Assembly (NCBI RefSeq): GCF_000210075.1
Contig: NC_021017.1
Span: 4,298,725 to 4,362,724 of the forward strand
Length of the DNA: 64,000 bases
Source: Bacteroides xylanisolvens XB1A
GTDB taxonomy: Bacteria; Bacteroidota; Bacteroidia; Bacteroidales; Bacteroidaceae
Direction of reading: 5' to 3'
Numbering within the stretch: position 1 is the stretch's first letter; each line of letters opens with the position of its first letter. The notes below the pieces were generated by a model. The model made no database searches, was not told the DNA's origin, and saw only the letters and a program-made list of their open reading frames with translations. Of this stretch, positions 19,304 through 29,120 are shown piece after piece. The translations under genes were made by a program, and so were the position numbers.

Positions 19304-20030
19304 TTGTACAAAATGAATTCCCACCTCCACGCACTGAAAAAGAATTTTTCATTTCATTTCTCATATTCTCATTGTTTTTGATAAACGAAAGATAATCAAA
19401 TAGATATTTTATGAGAAATACTTTTTAAAACGGCATTTCTCATAAGTTTACCCGTATTTTGGCTCAAAATCGACCTTATTCTCATAGTGTTTCAGGGTAT
19501 TTCTCATAGTCAAAAGCCATTCGTCTTTCCTTTTTTCTTTCGACTTACCTTATTTTTATCAGGAAATGAAGCTACTATTTAGATAAAATAGTGGCTTTTT
19601 GCTTGAAGATGTTCATTAGTTCCGATTGTCCCATATATTGTGGGAAAGTATTCCCATATATTGAAGGAAAACTTTCCCGCAAAATGAGGGAATCCTTTCC
19701 CAAGCTGTTGGGAATCTTTTCCCACAATATATGGGACTAAGGCACTGTATATGGAAACAAGCAAAAGGAATACATCGTTCTATTTATTCAATGCCGGCTT
19801 CCGGCACATTACACTATGAGAAATACCTTGAAACAGTATGAGAATAAGGTCTATTTAGAGCTAAAATACGGATAAACTTATGAGAAATACCGTTTTAAAA
19901 AGTATTTCTCATAAAATATCTATCTGATTATCTTTCGTTTATCAAAAACAATGAGAATATGAGAAATGAAAATGAAAAATCGTTTGCAGGGAGCACGGAA
20001 TAGATTGTATTTAGTTCATTTTTTGTACCA
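19304..20030. repeat. Large nested palindromic non-coding element
   Basis: The 875-bp gap between miaA and the next gene holds a symmetrical structure. Core arms 19344-19509 and 19814-19980 are inverted copies, about 95% identical (roughly eight substitutions and one indel by eye). Outside them are weaker arms (19304-19317 and 20015-20028, TTGTACAAAATGAA-like). Inside the 304-bp spacer is a perfect 19-bp inverted repeat (19629-19647 with 19718-19736) and several smaller hairpins. The word ATGAGAAAT or its complement occurs eight times. No convincing gene; a 61-codon frame at 19579-19764 is probably incidental. It may be a MITE-like element, a structured RNA or an invertible segment; the sequence does not decide. 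Confidence 0.85.
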
Positions 20031-20066
20031 ATAATGAGTCTATTCATATCTCAAATTCAGTTTCAT

Positions 20067-22742
20067 TTATTTTTTGTTGATCGTTTGTATCGTCCGGCAT
20101 ATCTTTCCGTTTTTATCCACGCCTTCTATGATGATATCTTCCGGTGCAGTGCTGTCCGGAGTATAATATTCTATAGTTGCTTTTCCGTCTGCATTCAGTT
20201 GTAAGGATGGATTCCAGTAGATAGTGCTTCGTAAATCCGAACGTTGATCGTTCTTTTTCTCGGGAGTATCATAAGTCGGTTGATAGAACTCTACTGAATC
20301 GCTATATCCCAATGGAGTACATGTAATAATGCCCTGTGCCGGTCTTGCCGGGAGATCCTTGCCGTCTTTCAGGGTAATGACAATAGCGCCTGCCGAACCG
20401 CGGGAACCTAAAATTGCTGCATCAGCACCACGAAGAAGGCTCAAACTGGACATGTCGCTGGTTTGAATCATGGTCAGTATGTCGTTGTCGTCTTCATAGA
20501 CAACATCATCAATGACGATAACGGGCTGTTCAGGATTATTACGGATATGTATTTCGTTTCCGTTTGTCACACTGACCCCCGGAAGCCTGCTGACTGCATC
20601 GAAGGCCGTCTGTGCGCCGAATCCTTCGAGTCTGTCTCCTTCGATAGTGTAGGTGTTGATGCCTCCTGTATAAATACTTTCCGAACTGGCTTTCTTGCGG
20701 CTTCCTGTAACCACTACTTCTTTTAGGTTGTATACTCTCATTCCACCCTCCATATAATACTGGTCGCGGGTATTTAGCAAATAATCTTCCATAAAGGAGG
20801 TTGATGTTCCATCATGAAAAGGAGATTTAGGAGAAGCTACCGGGTATTGGGGAGCATCGATCACGATGTCTACTCCGGCGAATCCTCTTTTGGTACGTGC
20901 CTGAACGAGGAAAGTTGTGCTGTCTCTGAATGATGTATTGACGATGAATTCTCCTTTATCATCTGTGGTAGTAGTGGCAACGATGTTCTGTTTGGGAGCT
21001 AAAATACAAATAGGTCCTTTTTTGGCGTTGCCGCCGAAGAAACCCTTGATACGTCCGCTGATCGTTTGTCCTTTTTCCATATAGTTGGTGAGGTTCAATG
21101 AAGGCGAAGTCAGTACATTTTGGATATGATGCCTGCGCCATCCGTGCGTCATCATCAAGAAATCTATTGTGCGAAGTGTACGCAGGTCTTGCTGAAGAAC
21201 ATAATACCCCGGATTTTCTACATATCCTTTCAAATCTGAAGTTAGTAAAAGGTTCGATAAGATATTATCTGCAAGTGAGTCCGGCTGGATACTTCTTCTG
21301 TCTGTAATGCTGACGGAGAAACTACCTTCTACCGGAGTTCCGTTATCATCCTTTGCTGAAATTTGCAAGGAAACCTTTTCTCTTTTTCCGTATGTAGGCT
21401 TATCCGCAAGGATTTGCCATTGATGCGGGTTCCGGTCGGGTACGAAAACTAAACGTTCGCTAAGTGCGTTTCCCTGTTGGTCGATTAACATAAAATGGGT
21501 GATACCTGCGTTGAATAAACTGTCATTCATTCTTCCAAAAGTCCTGTCGGCACTGACCGGTTGCAAGATTGCCAGCTTTCCACGAGTGTGTGCAATCAAG
21601 AATAACTTTTGAGGCCACTGGGTAGCTTCTGTTTTTTGGATTTCGTAGCGTATTTCTTTTTTGTAATGCGTCATGGAAAGAGCGATTCCTTTTTCTTCTG
21701 CGGCCGGAAGATCGAATCGCTTGGTAATGCCGTCACTAGACTTGGCAATCACATAATAGGAATTCCCTGCAATCGGGTTCAAGGTGAAAACTCCCATACC
21801 ATCATGCTCCGAACGAAAAGCAGTTAATGTGTCTCCTTTTGCATCGAACAGAAATCCTTCTATTTCTGTGGAAAAACCATCCGATCCTTGAGCTTTGAAA
21901 GCTATGTTTTGATGAGCAACGGTCAAGAGAGCTCCACCTTCCGGGAAGAACTTAACGTCAAAGTCTTTTGTAAACGAAGGCAGATAGAACGTTCTCTTAT
22001 AAATATATTGAGGATCGTCAAATTCTACTTCAATCTGGCGTGCGGCAATAGGCTTCAGAACCGGCAGAGAAATAGAAATCAAACCACTTTCGTCCGTCTT
22101 TCTTTTACCTTTATCTTTTATCTTTCCGTTTTCGATGGTGCGATAGCGGATGGTTGTATTTCCGAAAGCCTCTTGTGTGTTGCTGGTAAATCTGACCCTG
22201 GCTGTATAATGTGATTCGTCTTCTTGTTGATACTCAATAGTTGAAACAATCGTGTTATCAATCGAATTACCAATTTTCAGATTACGTGAATAAAAGAATT
22301 CCGGTTCCTGATTAAGCATCCAGTTGCTATATCCTCGCAAATAATAGTCACCTGCAGGGAGAGTGGGAGGGAGCGTGAAAGCATTATGGAAACCTAACGA
22401 ATCTCTGCGAATCTTCTTGCGTTCCACGATAGAGTCGGAACGATTGACAAGCTCCGTAATGATGAAGTTACTTTGCGTATTGTCTTGATGAGTGACAGAA
22501 TTTACGAGATACCCCTTGAACCAGATTTTTTCTCCTGCTCCATAGAAAGGCTTATCCAAATGCAGATACAGTTTTTCTTGCGGAACTTTCTCCAGCAGAT
22601 TGAAATACGCAAGAATTGTATCTTGTGTGTTTTGTCCGGATAATGAGGTAAAACAGAATAACATTCCGAAAAAGAAAGCCATTGAACCTCTATTCATTGA
22701 AAATGTAGTTTTGCTTTTCATACGATATATCTTTGAATACAT
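20067..22742 (-). CDS. MG2-domain protein with C-terminal TonB-plug domain, no barrel
   Basis: An 891-residue exported protein. After the signal region it has an MG2-type module (EKLYLHLDKPFYGAGEKIWF), beta-sandwich repeats, and near residue 640 a TonB receptor plug domain (NLKEVVVTGSRKK ... RLPGVSV ... LLRGADAAILGSRGSAG). The 22-strand barrel that normally follows a plug is absent. Start: Met1 abuts the permease stop; Met8 (22721) is equally plausible. It follows the FtsX-like permease without a gap and probably forms a unit with it. Function unknown; an outer-membrane-associated scaffold or secretion-linked role is inference. Confidence 0.8.
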   Translation of the reverse strand: MYSKIYRMKSKTTFSMNRGSMAFFFGMLFCFTSLSGQNTQDTILAYFNLLEKVPQEKLYLHLDKPFYGAGEKIWFKGYLVNSVTHQDNTQSNFIITELVNRSDSIVERKKIRRDSLGFHNAFTLPPTLPAGDYYLRGYSNWMLNQEPEFFYSRNLKIGNSIDNTIVSTIEYQQEDESHYTARVRFTSNTQEAFGNTTIRYRTIENGKIKDKGKRKTDESGLISISLPVLKPIAARQIEVEFDDPQYIYKRTFYLPSFTKDFDVKFFPEGGALLTVAHQNIAFKAQGSDGFSTEIEGFLFDAKGDTLTAFRSEHDGMGVFTLNPIAGNSYYVIAKSSDGITKRFDLPAAEEKGIALSMTHYKKEIRYEIQKTEATQWPQKLFLIAHTRGKLAILQPVSADRTFGRMNDSLFNAGITHFMLIDQQGNALSERLVFVPDRNPHQWQILADKPTYGKREKVSLQISAKDDNGTPVEGSFSVSITDRRSIQPDSLADNILSNLLLTSDLKGYVENPGYYVLQQDLRTLRTIDFLMMTHGWRRHHIQNVLTSPSLNLTNYMEKGQTISGRIKGFFGGNAKKGPICILAPKQNIVATTTTDDKGEFIVNTSFRDSTTFLVQARTKRGFAGVDIVIDAPQYPVASPKSPFHDGTSTSFMEDYLLNTRDQYYMEGGMRVYNLKEVVVTGSRKKASSESIYTGGINTYTIEGDRLEGFGAQTAFDAVSRLPGVSVTNGNEIHIRNNPEQPVIVIDDVVYEDDNDILTMIQTSDMSSLSLLRGADAAILGSRGSAGAIVITLKDGKDLPARPAQGIITCTPLGYSDSVEFYQPTYDTPEKKNDQRSDLRSTIYWNPSLQLNADGKATIEYYTPDSTAPEDIIIEGVDKNGKICRTIQTINKK

Positions 22743-23948
22743 TTATGATTTATGCATCCAGATAGAAAGTACTTTCCTCTTTACTGCCAGTATGTTAATC
22801 ACCGATACGACAATGAATAACACAACACCCATGCTGATAGCTGCCCATAATGACCCGGTTTCCAGTTGTGGAAACAATAATCGGATGCTGTCTATGTAAT
22901 AACTGCGTAGCCAGGAGACTAATCCGATGGATAATACAAGTACGATAACATTCAGTCCTACCGTGAGTAACTGATAAGGCAATGCTACCTTGTTGGGACT
23001 GTACCCGATTAATAACAAACTCTCCAACTTAGTCGTATTTTTTTGCAAGAGCAAGAAAATGCTCAACATCAGGATATAGAATGAAAGAATACTGATAAAT
23101 AAACCTACCCCCAATACAATGCCTACGATAAGACGGAGGAAATAAGTCGTTTTTCCGGCATCCAGTTTGCCGTCTTCCGTTTCATATCCTTTCTTTTGAA
23201 AATAGCTGGCGATAGCGGAATCCGCCGGATTGCTCACTTCGATAATCAATCGCGCCGGTTGTGCTTCTGCATTCGGTGCGAAATTCTCATTCGCCCATTT
23301 CATAAAAGACTGGGGAACAAGAATCGTATTCAGACGATTGGAGAAGCCGACAATGTTTCCTTTGTACTGTTCCACCCGTCCGTTTCCACGCATCATAATA
23401 TCCATTTGAATTAGCCCCATCAATCCTTCCGAGAGCTTGGGAAGACTACGGCTCTGTGCAAAACCGAAGTTGTAAAGGTTCAGATAGTTGCGGGGAATGA
23501 TAATGGGGATGGTATGCGTGCTTTCGTCGAAGTGCCACTTGTCGAGTTTGATGTCCACAAACTCATCAGGAACAGACTCAAAGAACATATCCGTGGAAAG
23601 ATGAATACCAGCTTCCTGCATGCCCAATCCTGCCGATACTTTGAATTGAGAAGGAGTGAAAGCCCCTATTGTTTTGGTAAACGGTTGTTTCTTCAAATCC
23701 GCAATATCTTCGGCAGAGAACGTATTACTCTTTCCTGCAAAAGAACCGAGTGTGCTGATTTTCTTGGTAGCTATGATGAAATCCTTTTTCATAAAGCTGT
23801 CTCCCTCGGTGAATACCGGAATGACATCTTTATAAAACTGCACACTAAGCAATACAATCATCATGCCGAATAGATTGGCTAAAAAGAAACCGGCCAGTTG
23901 ACCGATACTGATATGTTGGCGGAGGAGCTTCCAGACAAGGGTTGGCAT
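22743..23948 (-). CDS. FtsX/MacB-like ABC transporter permease
   Basis: 401 residues with one membrane segment at about 18-38, a large soluble domain to about 270, and three C-terminal segments (VGLFISILSFYILMLSIF; LLTVGLNVIVLVLSIGL; ISMGVVLFIVVSVINIL). That is the FtsX/MacB topology used by tripartite exporters and LolCDE-like lipoprotein movers. It directly abuts the MG2/plug gene and lies about 105 bp after the ATPase at 24054-24698, which is probably its motor. Confidence 0.82.
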   Translation of the reverse strand: MPTLVWKLLRQHISIGQLAGFFLANLFGMMIVLLSVQFYKDVIPVFTEGDSFMKKDFIIATKKISTLGSFAGKSNTFSAEDIADLKKQPFTKTIGAFTPSQFKVSAGLGMQEAGIHLSTDMFFESVPDEFVDIKLDKWHFDESTHTIPIIIPRNYLNLYNFGFAQSRSLPKLSEGLMGLIQMDIMMRGNGRVEQYKGNIVGFSNRLNTILVPQSFMKWANENFAPNAEAQPARLIIEVSNPADSAIASYFQKKGYETEDGKLDAGKTTYFLRLIVGIVLGVGLFISILSFYILMLSIFLLLQKNTTKLESLLLIGYSPNKVALPYQLLTVGLNVIVLVLSIGLVSWLRSYYIDSIRLLFPQLETGSLWAAISMGVVLFIVVSVINILAVKRKVLSIWMHKS

Positions 23949-24053
23949 TTTATTTATAATTTTACGATTTACGATTTGAAATGTTGCAGTGGAGGGAGAC
24001 GGCTGATTTTCTCACTTACTATTTTCCACTCATTTTTTGTTATTTATTACTCG

Positions 24054-24698
24054 TTACAGTTGAAGTATATGGTTGTAAGGCAACTCGATATGCTTACCGA
24101 TGGAGGTTGCGATTACACCGGCTCCTTGTGTCTTTGCCTCGGCAATGATAAGTTCACCCATGATGCGGCTGTTATCATCATCCAGATGGCTGATCGGTTC
24201 ATCCAGAAATAAAAAGTCGAACGGCTGGCAGAGTGCCCGGATAAAGGCAACACGTTGCTGCTGTCCGAAAGATAGTTTGCCGGCTTTCACATTTATTTTA
24301 TCTGCGATACCCAGTTGCTCGAAGAATGATAAGATTTCTTTTTTCTTTTTGCATCCGGTAAGGTTATTCTTCAATTGCACATTTTCAAGAGCGGTCAGTT
24401 CGGTGAAGATGCGTAAATCTTGAAAAAGCATACTTAGTGAATGCTTTCTTAGGTCGACCCATTGCTTCACGGAGTATGCTTTGATATTGGTTTCATCGAA
24501 ATTAATAATCCCCTGGTAGTCGTTGCGATAACCATAGATATAGCTGCACAACGAAGATTTGCCGGTGCCGGAAGCTGCTTCAATCAGATACATTTCTTCT
24601 TTCCGGAAGATCAGATCCTGGTGCCATACATCCGAAGTCACCGAATTACGGTCAGCAAACACTTGGGGAAGTGTTTGCTGCAGGTGAATACTATTCAT
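24054..24698 (-). CDS. ABC transporter ATP-binding protein (MacB/LolD-like)
   Basis: 214 residues with Walker A EAASGTGKSSL, Q-loop in SMLFQDLRIF, signature LSFGQQQRVAFIRAL and Walker B FLFLDEPISHLDD. The signature has Phe in place of the first Gly. Best partner is the FtsX-like permease downstream on the same strand. The switch His region is atypical (ATSIGKHIE in place of VTHD), so the ATPase cycle may be altered. Confidence 0.86.
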   Translation of the reverse strand: MNSIHLQQTLPQVFADRNSVTSDVWHQDLIFRKEEMYLIEAASGTGKSSLCSYIYGYRNDYQGIINFDETNIKAYSVKQWVDLRKHSLSMLFQDLRIFTELTALENVQLKNNLTGCKKKKEILSFFEQLGIADKINVKAGKLSFGQQQRVAFIRALCQPFDFLFLDEPISHLDDDNSRIMGELIIAEAKTQGAGVIATSIGKHIELPYNHILQL

Positions 24699-24718
24699 AC
24701 CGTTTGTTTACAAATTAA

Positions 24719-26266
24719 TTACATGCCGGCAAATTGCTTGGCAAAGTCTACGATTTGTTTGAGAGCGTTGACGTCTTTGTCTTTCAAGCAAAGGTCGATC
24801 TCGCTGATTTCTCCTTCTGAACTCATTGACAGATAAGAAACCTTATTGGCTAACTCAATATATGTTTTAACTTCCTGTCCTCCGAAACCTGCTACCATTT
24901 TAACAACAGGCAAGTCCAGTATTGCTTCAGCGTTGATTGCAACAAAGATGGTTTTACCCTTCATATCCGATGCGTAAGGGGCATCTTTTATCGATTTGTC
25001 GGCAGCTTTGCCCACGTTCTTGTAGAGTAACTCATCATTGGTAGCATACATTTGTTTATCCTTGATACCAAAGAATATATTCATGCCTTTTGTTTTGTAG
25101 ACATATTCGTCCTTGCCAAGCTGAATGATATCTTCCCCTCTTTTCAGTCCCAATGATTGCTTGTTCTTATAAATTGTTTCGAGGGCATTACCATTCTTAA
25201 CATCCGCATACATCATGAAAGTAGGAGCACTGTTCATCGTTACGTTGATTAATCCCGCAGAAATATCACCATTGAACGAGCCGAACAACTCTTTTACTTC
25301 GTCTGCTTTGGCAATAGATACTGTATTGCGGAATTCCTTATTCTCGCTCAACAAGTTGTAAAGCCCTTCTCCTTTCACACCTACGTTGAAGAACATCAGT
25401 GTGGAAGACGGGAAGTATTTAACGAAAGTGTTGTTTGCTTTTCCAAATGACTCCATTTGTTTTTTTATAAGCGCTTTCACGGCTTCGTTTTCAGTATAGT
25501 TTTCTGTTTTGAGGGCAATCTTGCCTTTCTCAAAATTCAGTCCTCCTACAAGAGTGATGTCCTCTGCTTTCACCTCGGTTGGTAACCCCATGCTTATCTG
25601 GTTGCGATAGGTTGCAGGGATAGCTTCCATAGAAGCAAGGAAGTTGATATCGCTTTTCTGCTTTTCCATTTTTTGGAAAGCTCCTGATTTTACAATGCTG
25701 TTATCTGCCGTCTGTTTCAACAGATTGGTGATGGCTTCTTTGGCTTTTTCAGTTTGAGTGGTTCCGCTTACATTGACTATCAATACAGTAGAATTGTTGA
25801 AAGCGAGCAGGCCGCCATTCATTGTTGTAAAACTGTAGCCGTCAGCTTCGCTTATCGGCTGGCAGATTTGTTCTTTAGCCATCACGTCGAGTGAAGCATG
25901 AAGATTGTCCTCATTGTTCACTTTACCTACAACAGTAGGGTAAGGGAAAGAAGAGGATGAGAATACATAGAATGGAGATTCGACATCGATTCCCGATTCA
26001 CCCGGATTCTTCATGACCTTTTCCAGTTGTTGGAAGGTGGCGGCATTCATTCCGCTTTTCAGTGCTTCCAGTACTTTTTGTTTCGCAGCTTCATTCTCTT
26101 TATCATCCAATCCCGCTTTACTTGCAAGGGATTTGAGGTTGATAGAGGCAACTACCGAGGCGTCAGCCGGTATCACATTGGTATACTCCGATGTTTTGGA
26201 ACATGCTGCCAGAAAAACAATCAGTACTGCCAGTACCGAGAGTCGTGAAATCGTTTTCTTTGCCAT
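24719..26266 (-). CDS. DUF4836 family lipoprotein
   Basis: Start set at the ATG at 26266, which gives a proper lipoprotein signal (SVLAVLIVFLAAC); the longer frame from 26296 would bury it. About 515 residues, dominated by beta-rich and amphipathic sequence, with NVIPADASVVASINLKSL just after the lipobox, typical of DUF4836 in Bacteroidota. No catalytic motif is visible. Located 20 bp upstream of the ABC ATPase gene, so perhaps part of the same envelope unit. Confidence 0.82.
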   Translation of the reverse strand: MAKKTISRLSVLAVLIVFLAACSKTSEYTNVIPADASVVASINLKSLASKAGLDDKENEAAKQKVLEALKSGMNAATFQQLEKVMKNPGESGIDVESPFYVFSSSSFPYPTVVGKVNNEDNLHASLDVMAKEQICQPISEADGYSFTTMNGGLLAFNNSTVLIVNVSGTTQTEKAKEAITNLLKQTADNSIVKSGAFQKMEKQKSDINFLASMEAIPATYRNQISMGLPTEVKAEDITLVGGLNFEKGKIALKTENYTENEAVKALIKKQMESFGKANNTFVKYFPSSTLMFFNVGVKGEGLYNLLSENKEFRNTVSIAKADEVKELFGSFNGDISAGLINVTMNSAPTFMMYADVKNGNALETIYKNKQSLGLKRGEDIIQLGKDEYVYKTKGMNIFFGIKDKQMYATNDELLYKNVGKAADKSIKDAPYASDMKGKTIFVAINAEAILDLPVVKMVAGFGGQEVKTYIELANKVSYLSMSSEGEISEIDLCLKDKDVNALKQIVDFAKQFAGM

Positions 26267-26306
26267 ACTTATGTTATTTAAAAGTTGTATAATCATTGAT
26301 TCAGAA

Positions 26307-27005
26307 TTATTGATTTTGTAGGTTCAGCGTATGGCAGGCCACCAGTGCCGCTGTTTCCGTACGGAGTCGTGATTTGCCCAAACTGATCGGAACAAATCCC
26401 TGTTCGATGGCTTTCTTCACTTCTTCTTCACTGAAATCCCCTTCGGGACCTATCAGGACAAGGGCGTCTTCTCCGGGTTTCAGGACATTCTTTAATAAAG
26501 GTTTTTCACCTTCATAACAGTGGGCGATAAACTTCTGTCCTTTGAACTCTTGTCTGATGAACGGATCGAACTCAATCATCTCATTCAATTTAGGCAATCG
26601 TGCCTTGAGAGATTGTTTGATTGCTGATACAAGAATCTTTTCAATCCGTTCGGTCTTGATGACTTTACGTTCCGAGAAACGGCAGTTGAGGAAAGTCAGT
26701 TCGTCAAATCCGATTTCGGTAGCTTTCTCTGCAAACCATTCGTTACGGTCCATGTTCTTCGTCGGTGCCATGGCAATGTGTAAATGGCACGGCCATAACG
26801 GTTCCTGAAAAATCGTTTCTTTGATCGTTACAAAACAACGTTTGTTGGTCGCAACAGTAATTTCAGCTTTGTAGAAGTTCCCCTTACCGTCCGTAAGAGT
26901 GATTTCATCTCCGATACCTAATCGCAGAACGCGGGTACAATGTTGTGCTTCCTCTTCGGGAAGTTCGTTGCTTTTCTGTATATCGGGAGTATAAAAAACG
27001 TGCAT
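26307..27005 (-). CDS. rsmE: 16S rRNA (uracil(1498)-N(3))-methyltransferase
   Basis: 232 residues of the SPOUT/trefoil-knot fold. The N-terminal PUA-like part (HCTRVLRLGIGDEITLTDGKG) is followed by the knot, with ALVLIGPEGDFSEEEV and SLGKSRLRTETAAL as SAM-binding loops, the latter the family signature. Next to the bifunctional nuclease gene with an 8-bp gap. Confidence 0.94.
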   Translation of the reverse strand: MHVFYTPDIQKSNELPEEEAQHCTRVLRLGIGDEITLTDGKGNFYKAEITVATNKRCFVTIKETIFQEPLWPCHLHIAMAPTKNMDRNEWFAEKATEIGFDELTFLNCRFSERKVIKTERIEKILVSAIKQSLKARLPKLNEMIEFDPFIRQEFKGQKFIAHCYEGEKPLLKNVLKPGEDALVLIGPEGDFSEEEVKKAIEQGFVPISLGKSRLRTETAALVACHTLNLQNQ

Positions 27006-27013
27006 AATGTTAC

Positions 27014-27607
27014 TTACTGGTTTTTATTTCTTGAATTGATTTGGTCACGTATCCGGGCGGCTAATTCATAATTCTCATCTTTGATAGCCTGCTCCAGTGC
27101 TTCCTCAAGCGTTATGGAAGTAGCATCCGGCAAATCATGTTCTTCTTCAGTCTCTTCGTCGTTGTCCGTTTTTTCAGAATGGGTTCTTTCTTCCGACGAC
27201 ATGTGAAGGCATTCCTGTTCAAGAATAGATTCATAAATAAGAATTGGACAGTCGGCACGCACTGCCAAGGCAATTGCGTCTGAAGTCCGTGCGTCAATAC
27301 GTATAATCTCTTCGTCTTTCTTAAGGTAAATATAGGAGTAAAAAATACCATCCTTTGCTTTGTAAATTAACACACGTATCAGACTGGCTCCCAGTATGGT
27401 GAGGCTTGTTGTAAACAGATCGTGTGTCAATGGACGGGGTGTCTTTACTCCCTTCAGATATAAAGCGGTAGCCTGGGCTTCCGCGGGACCGATGATGATA
27501 GGCAGTTGCCGTTCACCGTCCACTTCGCCTAATAGCATAGCAAATGCGCCTACTTGCGCCTGGCTGTTCGTGATATTTATAACTTGTAATTCTACCTTTT
27601 TGTCCAT
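27014..27607 (-). CDS. Bifunctional nuclease (DUF151) with C-terminal UVR motif
   Basis: 197 residues. Residues 1-130 are the DUF151/BFN domain (PIIIGPAEAQATALYLKG; RIDARTSDAIALAVRADCPI), reported to have RNase and DNase activity in the plant homologue. The C-terminal EEALEQAIKDENYELAARIRDQI is a UvrB/UvrC-interaction motif (UVR), split here from the nuclease by an acidic linker. The operon with rsmE suggests nucleic-acid maintenance. Confidence 0.88.
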   Translation of the reverse strand: MDKKVELQVINITNSQAQVGAFAMLLGEVDGERQLPIIIGPAEAQATALYLKGVKTPRPLTHDLFTTSLTILGASLIRVLIYKAKDGIFYSYIYLKKDEEIIRIDARTSDAIALAVRADCPILIYESILEQECLHMSSEERTHSEKTDNDEETEEEHDLPDATSITLEEALEQAIKDENYELAARIRDQINSRNKNQ

Positions 27608-27620
27608 CGTTCTCTTTTAC

Positions 27621-28871
27621 TTAATTTGTTTTACTCTCCTGCTGGTGTTTGTACTTGAATACCAAGGCAAACAGGATGCCGATCACCAGCGCGTATGCTG
27701 CGAATATCAGCCAGATATCCATCCATTCGCGACTCACCAGTCTGCCGTCAGCATACACAGAGAATGCATCTACTACCGCACCGCTGGCATATCCGCCAAT
27801 GATGGCTCCCAGTCCGTTGGTCATCATAAAGAACAACCCCTGTGCACTGGCACGGATGGAAGAATTGGCTTCTTGTTCAACAAACAATGAACCGGAAATG
27901 TTGAAGAAATCAAAGGCCATACCATAAACGATCATGGAAAGGATCAGCATCCATAGTCCCGATCCCGGATCTCCAAAACCGAACAGCCCAAACCGGAATA
28001 CCCAGGCAAACATACTGATTAACATGACTTGCTTGATTCCGAAATGACGCAGGAAGAAAGGTATGGCAAGAATAAACAGTGTTTCCGACATCTGCGAGAT
28101 GGACAGCAGGATTACCGAATGTTTCACTCCGAATGATTCTGCATATTCGGGGATGCTGGCAAAGCTACTTAAGAAAAGATCACCGTAAGTATTTGTAATC
28201 TGCAATGCCGCACCTAAAAGCATAGAGAAAAGGAAGAAAATAGCCATCTTCTTTTTCTTGAATAACACCAGCGCATCCAGACCGAAAGCGGAGAGCCATG
28301 ATTTGTTTTCTGATTTAGCCGGTCGGCAAGCGGGAAGGGTGAAAGAATAAAGCCCGAGTAGTAATGCGGAAGCACCGCCTACATAAAGCTGTGCACTTGA
28401 ATTCTTAAACCCGGTAAGGTCGACTGCCCACATGGCACAGATAAAACCGATCGTTCCCCATACACGGATGGGAGGGAAGTCTTTAATCAGGTCACATTTA
28501 TATTGTTCTAGTGCATTGTACGATACAGTGTTAGCGAGGGATAGCGTGGGCATGTATACCAACAGGTTGAGTAGCATAGCCCAATACATCTGGTCGTATC
28601 CTGTTGCAGTAGAAGCGTAGAAGAGGCATCCGGCTCCTGCGATATGGCAAAGCCCGTATAAACGTTCTGCATTAAACCATTTATCGGCAATGATACCGAT
28701 AATACCCGGCATTACCAAAGAGGCAATCCCCATAGTAGCGAAAATGGCTCCGATCTGTCCTCCTTCGAAATGAAGTTCTCTTCCCATATAGCCACCTAGT
28801 GATATTAACCAGGACCCCCATACAAAGAATTGCAGGAAGTTCATAATAATCAAACGAACTTTTATACTCAT
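27621..28871 (-). CDS. MFS nucleoside transporter (NupG-like)
   Basis: 416 residues with 12 hydrophobic segments. The opening IMNFLQFFVWGSWLISLGGY, and FDFFNISGSLFVEQE in the second half, are typical of the nucleoside:H+ symporter family (Nuc_H_symport). Start at 28871; a -7 box TATATTTG (minus strand, 28914-28921) lies 42 bp upstream. The nuclease gene 13 bp downstream could place nucleoside uptake and nucleic-acid turnover in one unit. The exact nucleoside is not inferable. Confidence 0.86.
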   Translation of the reverse strand: MSIKVRLIIMNFLQFFVWGSWLISLGGYMGRELHFEGGQIGAIFATMGIASLVMPGIIGIIADKWFNAERLYGLCHIAGAGCLFYASTATGYDQMYWAMLLNLLVYMPTLSLANTVSYNALEQYKCDLIKDFPPIRVWGTIGFICAMWAVDLTGFKNSSAQLYVGGASALLLGLYSFTLPACRPAKSENKSWLSAFGLDALVLFKKKKMAIFFLFSMLLGAALQITNTYGDLFLSSFASIPEYAESFGVKHSVILLSISQMSETLFILAIPFFLRHFGIKQVMLISMFAWVFRFGLFGFGDPGSGLWMLILSMIVYGMAFDFFNISGSLFVEQEANSSIRASAQGLFFMMTNGLGAIIGGYASGAVVDAFSVYADGRLVSREWMDIWLIFAAYALVIGILFALVFKYKHQQESKTN

Positions 28872-28913
28872 GACTTTTTTAATTTGTGTTTCTCTTCACG
28901 TTCATAAACCTTG

Positions 28914-28921
28914 CAAATATA
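28914..28921 (-). promoter_or_regulatory. -7 element for the nucleoside transporter
   Basis: Minus-strand TATATTTG matches TAnnTTTG. No strong -33 box. Confidence 0.5.
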
Positions 28922-29028
28922 ATATTTTCATTGAATAGGTAGACTAGTAATTTGATAAAAAGGGGATAAAAATGGCATAAATGCGAAGAAAAGAAGAGAT
29001 TTGGTCGTGAAAAAACAAATGAAGGGGG

Positions 29029-29114
29029 TATAAAAAAAAGAAGGCTATCTATCCCAGACAGCCAATCTTTGTTAACCTTAAATCTAATACCATGAAAAAC
29101 ACAGTGCAAAGATA
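29029..29114 (-). ncRNA. Candidate small RNA with 14-codon leader ORF and terminator
   Basis: On the minus strand a -7 box TATCTTTG (29107-29114) is followed by about 70 nt ending in a hairpin (29043-29063, GGCT/AGCC stem) and a run of eight T. A start codon at 29093 opens a 14-codon frame (MVLDLRLTKIGCLG) whose stop at 29049 lies inside the hairpin. Upstream the perfect dyad TTATGTT-4-AACATAA (29121-29138) overlaps the -33 position. This may be an attenuator for the transporter gene 160 bp downstream or an independent small RNA; that gene also has its own -7 box. Confidence 0.55.
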
Positions 29115-29120
29115 GACGGT

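Noticed and set aside
19579..19764. 61-codon minus-strand ORF inside the palindrome
   Set aside because: The frame is made of the GGGAA hairpin repeats; no homology or start context supports it.
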